Source: DASRVA01 sp050732935
GTDB taxonomy: Bacteria > Gemmatimonadota > Gemmatimonadetes > JACCXV01 > JAHWKZ01
Assembly: GCA_050732935.1 (NCBI GenBank)
Contig: JBOHRW010000224.1
Span: 12,076-76,075, forward strand
Reading direction: 5' to 3'
Length of the DNA stretch: 64,000 bases
Made by a program: the position numbers and the translations under genes. Shown here piece by piece: positions 1 through 8,579 of this stretch. The stretch's first letter is position 1. Every line of letters starts with the position of its first letter. Under the pieces are notes generated by a model. That model was not told where the DNA came from, did no database searches, and saw only the letters and a program-made list of their open reading frames with translations.

Positions 1-1
1 C

Positions 2-535
2 AGGAAGTGGCACACGCCGTCGTGGAGCGCAGGGAGACTCGGTTCGGCCGCCCTCGTGGCGATCGTCGCCTGCTCGGGCTCGAACCCTCCGACCTCCGAC
101 GGCCAGCCACCGGGAAACGGCTTGCGGCAGGGAAATGCGGTCGTCCACGACGGCATCGAGTACCGGGCCGACGTGGCCGTGATGGAATCGTTCCCCGTGC
201 AGCTCGCCGGGAACGTCGGCATCACGAACCTGTCCGGGGAGGCCCGGACGGTGACGTTCCCGGCCGGCTGCGTGGCGTTGCTGCGCGCGTACCGGCCCGG
301 CGGGGCGGATCCCGTCTGGGATCAGGCGCTGGAGGTCGTGTGCACCATGGCCCTCGTCCCGATGGAGCTCCCCCCCGGAGCCACGCACGAGGTACGGACC
401 CCGACCGTCAGCGCGCACGCGATCCTGGACGAGGAGCTCCCGGACGGGGAGTACCGGATCACGGTCTACCTGCGCCCGGACGGCGGGGTGGTCGAGATCG
501 ACGCCGGCACGACCGACCTGGCTATCCCGCGCTGA
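2..535 (+). CDS. Secreted lipoprotein, BsuPI-like beta-sandwich (5' partial)
   Basis: The reading frame is already open at the window edge, and no ATG, GTG or TTG precedes the hydrophobic stretch, so the true start probably lies upstream. The visible N-terminus reads as the end of a signal peptide (LGSAALVAIVAC), with a lipobox Cys followed by SGS. Export and lipidation are therefore likely. The remaining roughly 150 residues have alternating hydrophobic strands, with VQLAGNVGITNLSGEARTV and a later DGEYRITVYL segment. This resembles the BsuPI (intracellular proteinase inhibitor) beta-sandwich. The family assignment is from recognition only. The stop codon overlaps the start of coaE, so the two are probably co-transcribed. 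Confidence 0.6.
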   Translation, partial: RKWHTPSWSAGRLGSAALVAIVACSGSNPPTSDGQPPGNGLRQGNAVVHDGIEYRADVAVMESFPVQLAGNVGITNLSGEARTVTFPAGCVALLRAYRPGGADPVWDQALEVVCTMALVPMELPPGATHEVRTPTVSAHAILDEELPDGEYRITVYLRPDGGVVEIDAGTTDLAIPR

Positions 536-1152
536 TCGGCATCGGCCTGACCGGCAACGTCGCGAGCGGGAAGACGACTGTCGCCGACACCTGGGGCGAG
601 GCGGGCGTCCGCGTGATCGACGCCGACCGGTTGGGCCACGACGTGCTGCGGAAGGGCCCGGCGGTGAAGACCGCGCTGGTCGAAGCCTTCGGTGAGGATA
701 TTCTGGGCGCCGACGGCTCGATCGACCGGGCCGCGCTGGGAGAGCGCGCGTTCGCGAGCGACGAAGGCGTCCGGCGCCTGAATGCGATCGTCCATCCGCC
801 GCTCCTCGATCGGCTCCGCGCCGACCTCGATCGCGCGGAGCGCGAAGGCGAACCGCTCGCGGTCGTCGACGCCGCGCTGATCTTCGAGTTCGGCCTCGAC
901 GAGGACCTCGACGCGGTCGTGCTGGTGACCGCCCCGCGCGCGCTGCGCGCCGAGCGCATCCGCCAGGAGCGCGGGCTGGATGACGAGCGCATCGAGCGCA
1001 TCATGGCGGTCCAGCTCCCGGATGCGGAGAAGGTGGCGGCGAGCGATTATGTTATCGTCAACGACGGTTCGCTCGAAGAGCTGAGGGCCGCGGCGGATCG
1101 GGTGCTGGCCGGGATCCGCTCCGATTTCGGCCCGGGCACCGCGGACACCTGA
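532..1152 (+). CDS. coaE: Dephospho-CoA kinase
   Basis: This enzyme phosphorylates the 3'-hydroxyl of dephospho-CoA, the last step of CoA synthesis, in the cytoplasm. The Walker A motif GLTGNVASGKTT lies at the extreme N-terminus, followed by the family's VIDAD segment and a central VVDAALIFEFGLD lid region. About 206 residues is normal for CoaE. No ATG/GTG/TTG lies just upstream in frame. The family N-terminus begins exactly at CTGATC, where CTG overlaps the TGA of the preceding lipoprotein gene (CTGA). I therefore place a CTG start at 532, with ATC at 535 as the alternative. An open frame continues further upstream but reads as low-complexity Arg/Gly/Pro and is a shadow of the lipoprotein gene. 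Confidence 0.88.
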   Translation: MIGIGLTGNVASGKTTVADTWGEAGVRVIDADRLGHDVLRKGPAVKTALVEAFGEDILGADGSIDRAALGERAFASDEGVRRLNAIVHPPLLDRLRADLDRAEREGEPLAVVDAALIFEFGLDEDLDAVVLVTAPRALRAERIRQERGLDDERIERIMAVQLPDAEKVAASDYVIVNDGSLEELRAAADRVLAGIRSDFGPGTADT

Positions 1153-1170
1153 CACCCAAGGAGACGGACG

Positions 1171-1380
1171 ATGCGTGACCATGAGAACGGGTTCCTGGCG
1201 GGCCTCCTGGTCGGGCTCGCGATCGGCGGGATCCTGGCCCTCCTCTATGCCCCCGAGCGAGGCGACAAGACCCGCAAAAGACTCGTGAAGAAGAGCGGCC
1301 AGTGGCAGGAGAAGGCCTCGGGCGCTCTCGACACGGCGGGCGAGATCGTCGACCGCAGCCGGAAGAAGATGGGGATCTAG
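1171..1380 (+). CDS. YtxH-domain small membrane protein
   Basis: This 69-residue protein has one N-terminal transmembrane segment (FLAGLLVGLAIGGILALLYAP) followed by a charged, Lys/Arg-rich amphipathic tail. That is the YtxH / general-stress protein layout, including the conserved small-residue helix followed by P-E-R-G-D-K-TR. An AAGGAG-type ribosome site lies a few bases before the ATG. Its biochemical function is unknown; YtxH proteins are usually linked to envelope stress. It sits 18 bases after coaE and 4 bases before gpmI, so it belongs to the same transcription unit. Confidence 0.8.
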   Translation: MRDHENGFLAGLLVGLAIGGILALLYAPERGDKTRKRLVKKSGQWQEKASGALDTAGEIVDRSRKKMGI

Positions 1381-1384
1381 CCTC

Positions 1385-2902
1385 CTGCGCCGGGTCGGAC
1401 TCATCGTCCTCGACGGCTGGGGGCTCCGCGACACCCGCGAGGGCAACGCGGTGGCCCTCGCCCGCACGCCTGTCTTCGACGGCTTGTGGGAGAGGTATCC
1501 CCGGACCCGGCTGGACGCGTCCGGTCGCGCCGTCGGCCTGGTGGACGGTCAGATGGGCAACAGCGAGGTCGGCCACCTGAACCTGGGGGCCGGCCGGGTC
1601 ATCAAGCAGGACATCCTCCGGATCGACGAGGCGATCGAGGACGGGAGCTTCTTGGAGCGCGAGGCCTTCCTCGACGCCATCCGACACGTCCGCGGTGGGG
1701 AGGGCACCCTCCACCTGATGGGCCTCGTGTCCGACGGTGGCGTCCACAGCCACTTGCGGCACCTGGAGGCGCTTCTCGAGCTGGCCCGTCGGGAGGAGCT
1801 GAACGGCGTCGCCATCCACGCGTTCACCGACGGTCGCGACACGAGCCCCACGGGCGGAGTCGGCTACCTCGGGCAGGTCGAGGCCGCGATCTCCGAGAAG
1901 GGGGTCGGGCAGATTGCCACCGTCATCGGACGCTACTACGCGATGGACCGCGACCGGCGCTGGGATCGGACGCGCGTCACCTGGGAGGCGCTGACACACG
2001 GTCGGGGCCGCGCGACCGCCGGCGATCCTGTGGACGCCCTGCGCGAGAGCTACGAGCGCGACGTCACCGACGAGTTCGTCAAGCCGATCGTGGTCGAAGG
2101 GACGCCGCGGGTCGAGGACGGCGATGCGGTGATCTTCTTCAACTTCCGCGCCGACCGGGGCCGTCAGCTCACCCGTGCCTTCACCGAGGCCGGCTTCGAG
2201 GGCTTCGACCGCGAGCTGCCGGAGGGCCTCTACTTCGCGACCATGACGGAATACGATCGCTCCTTCGGTCTGCCGATCGCGTTTCCCCCCAAGGAGATGG
2301 CCCAGGTCGCTGGCGAGATCTGGGAGCGCGCCGGCTGCACGAACCTGCGCATCTCCGAGACCGAGAAGTACGCCCACGTGACGTACTTCTTCAATGGCGG
2401 TCGCGAGGAGCCCTACCAGGGCGAGGAGCGCATCCTGGTGCCCTCGCCCAAGGTGGCCACCTACGATCTGCAGCCCGAGATGGCGACCCCGGAGGTCACC
2501 GACCGCCTGGTCGAGGCGATCCGCTCGCGGCGCTTCGACTCCTTCGTCCTGAACTACGCCAACCCCGACATGGTGGGCCATACGGGGGTTCTCCAGGCGG
2601 CGATCCGCGCCGTGGAGACGGCCGATGCCGGGCTCGGCCGTGTCGTCGAGGCTTTCCGGGAGGCGGAGCCCGACGGGGCGCTCCTGATCCTGGCCGACCA
2701 CGGCAACGCCGAGACCATGATCGAGGATGACGGCTCGCCCCACACCGCGCACACGACCAATCCCGTGCCCTGCATCCTGGTCTCGAAGGTCGAGCGCCGG
2801 CTCCGCGAGGGAGGGGCCCTGTGTGACGCCATCCCGACCTTGCTCGCCCTGCAGGAGATCGAGAGGCCGGCGGTGATGACAGGTGGTGACCTGCGGGGTT
2901 AG
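1385..2902 (+). CDS. gpmI: 2,3-bisphosphoglycerate-independent phosphoglycerate mutase
   Basis: It interconverts 3- and 2-phosphoglycerate in glycolysis, using two Mn ions and a phosphoserine intermediate. The frame shows the N-terminal metal-binding LIVLDGWG, the catalytic serine motif MGNSEVGHLNLGAGR, the DGRDTSP motif and the late DHGN metal ligands. About 505 residues is normal. The first ATG/GTG/TTG after the preceding in-frame stop is the GTG at 1451, which would delete the essential LDGWG aspartate. The most plausible start is CTG at 1385 (CTG-Arg-Arg-Val-Gly-Leu-Ile), with GGGGA 9 bases upstream. It follows the YtxH gene by 4 bases. Confidence 0.9.
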   Translation: MRRVGLIVLDGWGLRDTREGNAVALARTPVFDGLWERYPRTRLDASGRAVGLVDGQMGNSEVGHLNLGAGRVIKQDILRIDEAIEDGSFLEREAFLDAIRHVRGGEGTLHLMGLVSDGGVHSHLRHLEALLELARREELNGVAIHAFTDGRDTSPTGGVGYLGQVEAAISEKGVGQIATVIGRYYAMDRDRRWDRTRVTWEALTHGRGRATAGDPVDALRESYERDVTDEFVKPIVVEGTPRVEDGDAVIFFNFRADRGRQLTRAFTEAGFEGFDRELPEGLYFATMTEYDRSFGLPIAFPPKEMAQVAGEIWERAGCTNLRISETEKYAHVTYFFNGGREEPYQGEERILVPSPKVATYDLQPEMATPEVTDRLVEAIRSRRFDSFVLNYANPDMVGHTGVLQAAIRAVETADAGLGRVVEAFREAEPDGALLILADHGNAETMIEDDGSPHTAHTTNPVPCILVSKVERRLREGGALCDAIPTLLALQEIERPAVMTGGDLRG

Positions 2903-2970
2903 CGTGGTGGGGACGGCCGAGAAGTCGACCGGTCGAATCCACGACGATCCCATACGGGGTCCGTTTGCGC

Positions 2971-2984
2971 TAATATCTAAGGAG
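2971..2984 (+). promoter_or_regulatory. Possible -10 element and Shine-Dalgarno before the secreted protein
   Basis: TAATAT at 2971-2976 stands out in GC-rich DNA as a -10 candidate, and AAGGAG at 2979-2984 is a good ribosome site. The nearest canonical in-frame start, GTG 3019, is 34 bases further on. An in-frame ATC lies 7 bases after AAGGAG at 2992. No convincing -35 is visible. Either the AAGGAG is fortuitous or translation begins at ATC. Confidence 0.3.
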
Positions 2985-3018
2985 AACCTTCATCTTCGAG
3001 CCGGAGCCTGTTACCCCC

Positions 3019-4305
3019 GTGCGAGGCGTCCAGCCTATCCGACGATCACGACACCTGGCGTCAATCCTGTTGGCGGGCCTCGGGCTCGTCGCCCTGCTGG
3101 TGGCGCGACCCGTGCTGGCACAGCGCAGCGCGATCGACCTCCTTCCCCTGACTCCCGGGAACTCCTGGACGTACGATGGCACTATCTGGTGGCTCCCGCT
3201 CAACTCTCTGCGGGTCCTGGAGGAGCGGGTTAAGCTCGAGGTCGAGGTCCTCGAGGTCGTCGAACGGCCCGGGGCTCGGGCCGCTCTTCTCAGGGGATAC
3301 CCTCGTGATCTGGTCACTTCGGTGCCGAATCGCTTCGAGGGCAAGTTCACGCTCCTCCAGGTTGGTTCCAGGGTCTATCTCCTGCGCGGCGAGCGAGGCC
3401 GCGAAGCGATGCGGCGGGTCCAGGACCCCGTCGATTCGCTCGCTGACCTGATGCTGAACTCGGAGCTCGTGCTGGATTTCCCACTCGAGCCAGGGAAGAC
3501 GTTCTGCTCTCCGGGCGTCGACGGCCCCGGCGAGGGGAGACCGTGCTGGTTCGTTCGCGGGGAGGCGCTCGTGGAACGGCTTCCCGTCGTCGAGGGCGGA
3601 CGAGTGAGGGGCCGTGAGCGCTATATCCTCGATCTGCGATCGGGCGCCGATCACGAGGTTCGCGGGTTCGTGCCCGGCGTGGGCTTCACGTCCTTCGCGA
3701 TCGGCCACTTCGGCGATCCGTCGGCCCTGGAGCTGGAGCTGATCGAGGTGGACCTGACCGCCCCCGAGATCTTCCTGAAGACGCTCGATCTGGCAGACGC
3801 ACGGACGCTCGAGGTGGCTACGGGCTCTCGCTCGCCCGAGCTCGCGAATCGCGATCCGTCCGCTGGCGATCGACCCCCTTCCAAGGCGCGCGCCACGCCC
3901 GTCGTTGCAAGGGAAGAGGTCGTCACGGCTGCGCTTGACGATGGGGGCGGGGCCGTTGGGTCGTCGGCATCCTCCCCTGGATCTCAGTCAGACGTGGCGC
4001 CGGAGCCCACTCCCGCGCCGCCACCCGCGGAGATTCCCGTCCCGGATGACCAGGAGCCGCCCTGCGCCGACGAACGTGAGTGGTTCGTCGTTGGCAATCC
4101 GATCGAATTCGAAGGCCGGCGGTTCGATCCGATCGGTAAGCCGGAGCCGATCAACCTGGACAACATCGTATCGGTCGGCGAGTACGATGGGGTCCCGGTT
4201 TACGTCGGGCGCCATGGCGGACAGCCCCACATGAACGTCTGGCTTCCCGTTTGCAGCACGACCGGCACCTACCGGCTCTACGCGGACTCCAGCCCCCGGA
4301 ACTGA
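3019..4305 (+). CDS. Secreted protein of unknown function
   Basis: The protein has 428 residues with a Sec signal peptide (Arg-rich start, hydrophobic ASILLAGLGLVALLVA, cleavage near VLAQ). The mature part opens with PLTPGNSWTYDGT, a motif common at the start of uncharacterised secreted beta-rich proteins. A Ser/Pro-rich low-complexity linker follows at roughly residues 270-350, and then a small C-terminal domain with two cysteines. I do not recognise a family. GTG 3019 is used as start; ATC 2992 would add nine residues and sits at a better distance from AAGGAG. It is downstream of gpmI by about 115 bases and convergent with the M16 gene. Confidence 0.6.
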   Translation: MRGVQPIRRSRHLASILLAGLGLVALLVARPVLAQRSAIDLLPLTPGNSWTYDGTIWWLPLNSLRVLEERVKLEVEVLEVVERPGARAALLRGYPRDLVTSVPNRFEGKFTLLQVGSRVYLLRGERGREAMRRVQDPVDSLADLMLNSELVLDFPLEPGKTFCSPGVDGPGEGRPCWFVRGEALVERLPVVEGGRVRGRERYILDLRSGADHEVRGFVPGVGFTSFAIGHFGDPSALELELIEVDLTAPEIFLKTLDLADARTLEVATGSRSPELANRDPSAGDRPPSKARATPVVAREEVVTAALDDGGGAVGSSASSPGSQSDVAPEPTPAPPPAEIPVPDDQEPPCADEREWFVVGNPIEFEGRRFDPIGKPEPINLDNIVSVGEYDGVPVYVGRHGGQPHMNVWLPVCSTTGTYRLYADSSPRN

Positions 4306-4323
4306 GCGCTTTCGGTCGCGCGG

Positions 4324-7092
4324 TCATCGCGCCGCCGGTTCCTCCGCGACCGCATTGCCCTCCGGATCGAGCACTCGGATCGGCCCCCAGCCCAGCTCGC
4401 GGATACCGGGCTCGATCTTCTCGCGGTCGCCCACCACGACCCAGACGAGGTCGTCGGGATGGACCGTGGCATCGGCGATCGCCGACACCTGGGCGAGCGA
4501 GAGGCTCCGCACCTTGTCGGCGTAGGTCTCGTAGTAATCCAGACCCAGGCCGAAGCGGACGATCTCGGCGAGCGCATCGGCGACCTCGGCGGAGGTCTCC
4601 CATAGCCCCGGCAGCCTCAGGGTCTGCCGCGCCTGGGCCTTCTCGATCTCCTCGTCGGTGATCGGGATCTCGCCCCGGATCCCGCGGAGCTCCTTGGCGA
4701 TCTCGATCATCGATTCCTTCGTCTTGTCGGTCTGGACGGGAGCGTACGCCATGAAGGGCCGCGGCCCGGCGGCGTCGAAGACGAGCGTGCGCGCCCCGTA
4801 CGACCAGTGCTTGCCCTCGCGCAGGTTCATGTTGATGCGTGACGTGAAGGAACCACCGAGGATCAGGTTCATCGTCTCGAACGCGATCTCGTCGGGGTTG
4901 GCCTTGGGCGGCGCGAGATCGGCGGCGAAGATCACGGTCTGCTCGGCTCCGGGGCGGTCGAGGAGGTAGATCGCCGGATCGGCATCGAGCTCGACGGGGC
5001 CGATCTCCTTCGTCGGGACCTCCGCTTGGGGCCAGCCACCGAGCGAGCTCTCGAGCCGGGGCCGGAGCTCGTCCAGCGTGACATCACCAACGATGATCAG
5101 GGTTGCGTTGCCGGGCCTGAACCAGGTCTCGTGCCAGCGGGCGAGATTCTCCCGCGTCATCGCCTCGACCGACGCGATCGTTCCGCTACCGGTCAGCGGC
5201 TGCTCGTAGGCGTGCCCTTCGGGGTAGAGAAGGGCCGGGAGGATCCGGAGACCCATGGCGACCGGCTGGACCATCTCGCGCCGGATCCCGGCCACGGTCT
5301 GCGCCTTGAGGCGCTCGAAGTCGGCGACCGGGAAGGCCGGGTTCAGGACGACGTCGGCATAGAGATCGAGCGACGCGTCCAGGTTCTCGCGAAGCGCGCT
5401 CATCGTCACCGTAGAGGTGTCGAGATCCGAGCTGGTGAAGAGCTCGGCCCCCAGCCGATCGAGCTCGGCCGAGATCTCGAGCGCGTCCCGGGTCTCGGTC
5501 CCCTCGTCGAGCATCTCCATCGCCAGATTGGCCGTGCCGGGGGCGGCTCCCTGGTCGGAGGCCGTGCCCGCGTCGAGCTGGAGCTCGAAGCGGACCAGAG
5601 GCAGCTCGTGGCGCTCGACGAGCAAGATCTCCAGCCCGCTCCCGAGCGTGGCCTGCGCCACATCCGGGAACACCGCGGCCGGGATCGAGTCCGGATAGGG
5701 GAGGCCGGACCGGTCGACGTCCGAGGGAGCCGTCGCATACTCGGGGAAGGGATGCACCTCGAGGATATAGACCCCGTCGGACAGCCATTCGCGGGCCGCC
5801 TCGTGGACATCCTGGGTCGTGGCGCCTGCGCGCCGCGCGAGGACCGTCTTGTAGGCATCGGGGCTGCCGCCGTAAACCTCGCTCCGGGCGAGGATGTCGC
5901 TCTTGCCGCCGAAGCCGCCGATCCGCTCGATGCCGCGCAGGAAATCGGCGCGGAGCTCGGTCTGGATCCGCGCGAGTTCCTCTTCGTTCGGTCCCTCGGA
6001 GAGAAATCGCGCCAGTTCCTCGTCGATCGCGGCCTCGATCGCCGCCAGGTCCTGGCCCGGTTTTGCCGTTGCCTGGATCCGGAACTGGCCCCCGATCTCG
6101 CGTCCGATCACGAACGCGTTCACATCGGTCGCGATCCGATCGTCGTAGACCAGTCGCTTGTAGAGCCGGGACGTCTTGCCGGTGGAGAGGACTCCGGCCG
6201 CCAGGTCCAGGTAATCGTGAGCGGCGGCGCCGATCGGGGGCACGTTCCACGTCTTGTAGATCCTGGCCTGCGGCACCCGGTCCTGGACCCGCTGCCGGTG
6301 GGTGTCCTCCATCTTCGCGATCCACACATCCTGCTCGGCGATGGGCGGTCCCGAGGGGATCCAGCCGAAGTAGCGCTCGACCTTCTGCCGGACCGCTTCG
6401 GCTTCGACATCACCGGCGATCGCGATCACCGCGTTCGCCGCGCCGTAGTAGGTCTGGAACCATTCCTGGACGTCCTCCAGAGAGGCCGCGTCCAGGTCCT
6501 CCATCGAGCCGATCGTCGTCCACGAGTAGGGATGACCTTCCGGATAGGTGTTCTCGGTCAGGAGCTGGCGGGTCACCCCGTAGGGCTGATTCTCGCCCTG
6601 GCGTTTCTCGTTCTGTACGACGCCTCGCTGCTCGTCCAGCTTCTCCTGATCGATGGCCGGCAGCATGTTCCCCATGCGGTCCGACTCCATCCAGAGCGCG
6701 AGGTCGAGCGCGGGTGTGGGGACGTTCTGGAAGTAGTTCGTGCGGTCGGGATTCGTCGTGCCGTTCATGTCGGTCGCGCCGACCCGCTCGAAGGGCTGGA
6801 AGTAGTCGTCGTCGAAGTGCTCGCTTCCGTTGAACATGAGGTGCTCGAAGAGATGGGCGAAGCCGGTCTTCCCCGGCTTCTCGTTCTTCGAGCCCACGTG
6901 ATACCAGACGTTCACCGCCGCGATGGGCGCCTTGTGGTCCTCGTGGACGATGAGCGTAAGGCCGTTGTCGAGGACGAACTTCTGGTACGGGATGTCGATG
7001 GCCTCCGTCTCCTCCTGGGCGAGCCCCGCGCGGGGGCCGGAGGCAAACGCCAGAAGCGACAGAAGCGGGAGAACGAGGGTTCGCGCTCGCAT
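4324..7092 (-). CDS. M16 family zinc peptidase (two-domain, periplasmic)
   Basis: This is an insulinase/processing-peptidase-type metallopeptidase of 922 residues with a signal peptide (cleavage near GLAQ). It carries the inverted zinc motif HxxEH at residues 80-84 (HLFEH) and the downstream acidic ligand in VVQNEKRQ. The second half repeats the M16 fold without the zinc motif (VERHELPLVRFELQLDAGT and later HETWFRPGNATLIIVGDV). That is the usual active/inactive pairing of a single-chain M16 enzyme degrading peptides in the periplasm. The start is the ATG at 7092, preceded by CGGAG at 6 bases and by a signal peptide. The open frame continues upstream without coding character. Confidence 0.88.
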   Translation of the reverse strand: MRARTLVLPLLSLLAFASGPRAGLAQEETEAIDIPYQKFVLDNGLTLIVHEDHKAPIAAVNVWYHVGSKNEKPGKTGFAHLFEHLMFNGSEHFDDDYFQPFERVGATDMNGTTNPDRTNYFQNVPTPALDLALWMESDRMGNMLPAIDQEKLDEQRGVVQNEKRQGENQPYGVTRQLLTENTYPEGHPYSWTTIGSMEDLDAASLEDVQEWFQTYYGAANAVIAIAGDVEAEAVRQKVERYFGWIPSGPPIAEQDVWIAKMEDTHRQRVQDRVPQARIYKTWNVPPIGAAAHDYLDLAAGVLSTGKTSRLYKRLVYDDRIATDVNAFVIGREIGGQFRIQATAKPGQDLAAIEAAIDEELARFLSEGPNEEELARIQTELRADFLRGIERIGGFGGKSDILARSEVYGGSPDAYKTVLARRAGATTQDVHEAAREWLSDGVYILEVHPFPEYATAPSDVDRSGLPYPDSIPAAVFPDVAQATLGSGLEILLVERHELPLVRFELQLDAGTASDQGAAPGTANLAMEMLDEGTETRDALEISAELDRLGAELFTSSDLDTSTVTMSALRENLDASLDLYADVVLNPAFPVADFERLKAQTVAGIRREMVQPVAMGLRILPALLYPEGHAYEQPLTGSGTIASVEAMTRENLARWHETWFRPGNATLIIVGDVTLDELRPRLESSLGGWPQAEVPTKEIGPVELDADPAIYLLDRPGAEQTVIFAADLAPPKANPDEIAFETMNLILGGSFTSRINMNLREGKHWSYGARTLVFDAAGPRPFMAYAPVQTDKTKESMIEIAKELRGIRGEIPITDEEIEKAQARQTLRLPGLWETSAEVADALAEIVRFGLGLDYYETYADKVRSLSLAQVSAIADATVHPDDLVWVVVGDREKIEPGIRELGWGPIRVLDPEGNAVAEEPAAR

Positions 7093-7220
7093 GGCAGACT
7101 CCGGTCCAGAGTTCCGATCCGATTGCGTGGAGGAGGGGAAGCCCAAGTTATAGCTCAGGATTCCATCGACCACCGCTCGGGTCCAGCCGTTCGCCGCTCC
7201 AGGAGCTGGCTTCGCCGCAA

Positions 7221-8546
7221 TCAGGCGGTCGAAGCCAGGGCCGCGATGCGGAGCGCCAGCTCTTCTTCGTCCGGCCGGGTCGCGACCATGAAGCCGATCG
7301 ACAGCCGGCCTGCCGTACGCCGGCATGGAACGCTGGCCGCCGGGCAGCCGAGGAAGTTGAAGACCTGCGTGTTCCGGAGGACTCGCGCGTTGGCGTCGAG
7401 GTAAGCCTCGTCCGAGGCGAGGTCGGCGATCCGGGGCGGGAGGATGGCGACCGTCGGCGCGACGATCGCGTCGTAGCCTCCGGCGAGCTCCTCGAAATCG
7501 CCGCGGATTCGCTCGCGGCCTTCGACCAGCCGCGCGTAATCGTCCGGCGTCCGGTCCCGATACCGCAGGATCCGCGTCGAGACACGCGGATCCATGCCCC
7601 CCTCGTCCCGCTCGAGAAGCTGGCGGTGGAGGGAGAAGCCCTCGATCCCGGCGAACGTCCCGTGCCGTTCATAGAGCACGGAGATCTCGTCGAGGAGCGG
7701 CACGTTGCGGCGCTCGATCCGGTGACCGGCGGCCTGAAGCCGGTCCCAGGCGACCTCGAATCCCCGCTCGACCTCGGGATCCACGTCCCGCAGCAGCTGG
7801 GTCGGGGCGAGGAGCGAGAGGTGGCCGAGCGGCGCGCCCGGAAACGGCATGGGCGGCAAGTCGGCCAGGCCGCGCCACAGATGCCACGCGTCGGGGACCG
7901 TCCGGGCCAGCGGGCCCAGCGTGTCGAGCGTGGGGGAGAGCGGCACACAGCCTTCCATCGGAATCGCCCCGTCGGTCGTCTTCAAGCCCACGATCCCGTT
8001 GAAGGCGGCCGGAATCCGCACCGAGCCCCCGGTGTCGGATCCGATCGCGGCGCACGCCAGGCCCGCCGCCACCGCAACCCCCGAGCCGGACGACGATCCG
8101 CCGGGAACGCGCTGGGAATCCAGCGCGCAACCGGGTGTCCCGAAGTGCGGGTTGGTCCCGATCCCGCCGAACGCGAGCTCGGTCATGCCGGTCTTGCCGA
8201 GGAAGACCACCCCGGCGGCGTCGAGGCGCCGGGCGGCCGGGCAGTCCGCCGGAGCGGCAGTTCCTTCGGCCAGCACCGCGGACCCCGCGGCCGTAACCTC
8301 GCCCGCCGTGTCCATCAGGTCCTTCAGCGCGATCGGGACGCCCTGGAGCGGCCCGCGGTCGACGCCTGCGGCGAAGTCCGCCTCCGCACGCTCGGCCTGA
8401 TGGCGCGCCCGCCGGGCGGTGACGGCGCGATAGACGGGGCCGACGTCGATCCGGTCGAGGTAGGCCTCCACGACCTCGGTCGGGCGGAGGCTTCCGTCGC
8501 GGTAGGCGGCGGCCAGCGCGGTCAGGGTCAGCGCGGTCGGATTCAT
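7221..8546 (-). CDS. Amidase signature family hydrolase
   Basis: This is a cytoplasmic amidase of about 441 residues. The Ser-cisSer-Lys machinery is visible: the catalytic Lys in PIALKDLMDT, the Gly/Ser-rich GGSSSGSGVAVAAG segment and the nucleophile region GSDTGGSVRIP. The substrate cannot be told from sequence; GatA is unlikely because no gatC or gatB is nearby and a GatA-specific context is missing. Two starts are possible: ATG 8546, chosen because family members begin close to the TALAAAYRDG segment, and GTG 8579. An IS630 remnant starts about 30 bases upstream, so the original promoter may have been altered. Confidence 0.82.
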   Translation of the reverse strand: MNPTALTLTALAAAYRDGSLRPTEVVEAYLDRIDVGPVYRAVTARRARHQAERAEADFAAGVDRGPLQGVPIALKDLMDTAGEVTAAGSAVLAEGTAAPADCPAARRLDAAGVVFLGKTGMTELAFGGIGTNPHFGTPGCALDSQRVPGGSSSGSGVAVAAGLACAAIGSDTGGSVRIPAAFNGIVGLKTTDGAIPMEGCVPLSPTLDTLGPLARTVPDAWHLWRGLADLPPMPFPGAPLGHLSLLAPTQLLRDVDPEVERGFEVAWDRLQAAGHRIERRNVPLLDEISVLYERHGTFAGIEGFSLHRQLLERDEGGMDPRVSTRILRYRDRTPDDYARLVEGRERIRGDFEELAGGYDAIVAPTVAILPPRIADLASDEAYLDANARVLRNTQVFNFLGCPAASVPCRRTAGRLSIGFMVATRPDEEELALRIAALASTA

Positions 8547-8579
8547 GGGGCCATGGGGCGAATCCACGGCTGCCTGCAC

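Noticed and set aside
7..531. Long N-terminal extension of coaE in the same frame
   Set aside because: The extra 175 residues are Arg/Gly/Pro-rich, match no family and cover the lipoprotein gene in another frame.
5026..7404. A 792-codon open frame antisense to the M16 gene
   Set aside because: It mirrors the M16 codons in a GC-rich strand and shows no known motif; the minus-strand gene has zinc motif, signal peptide and full length.
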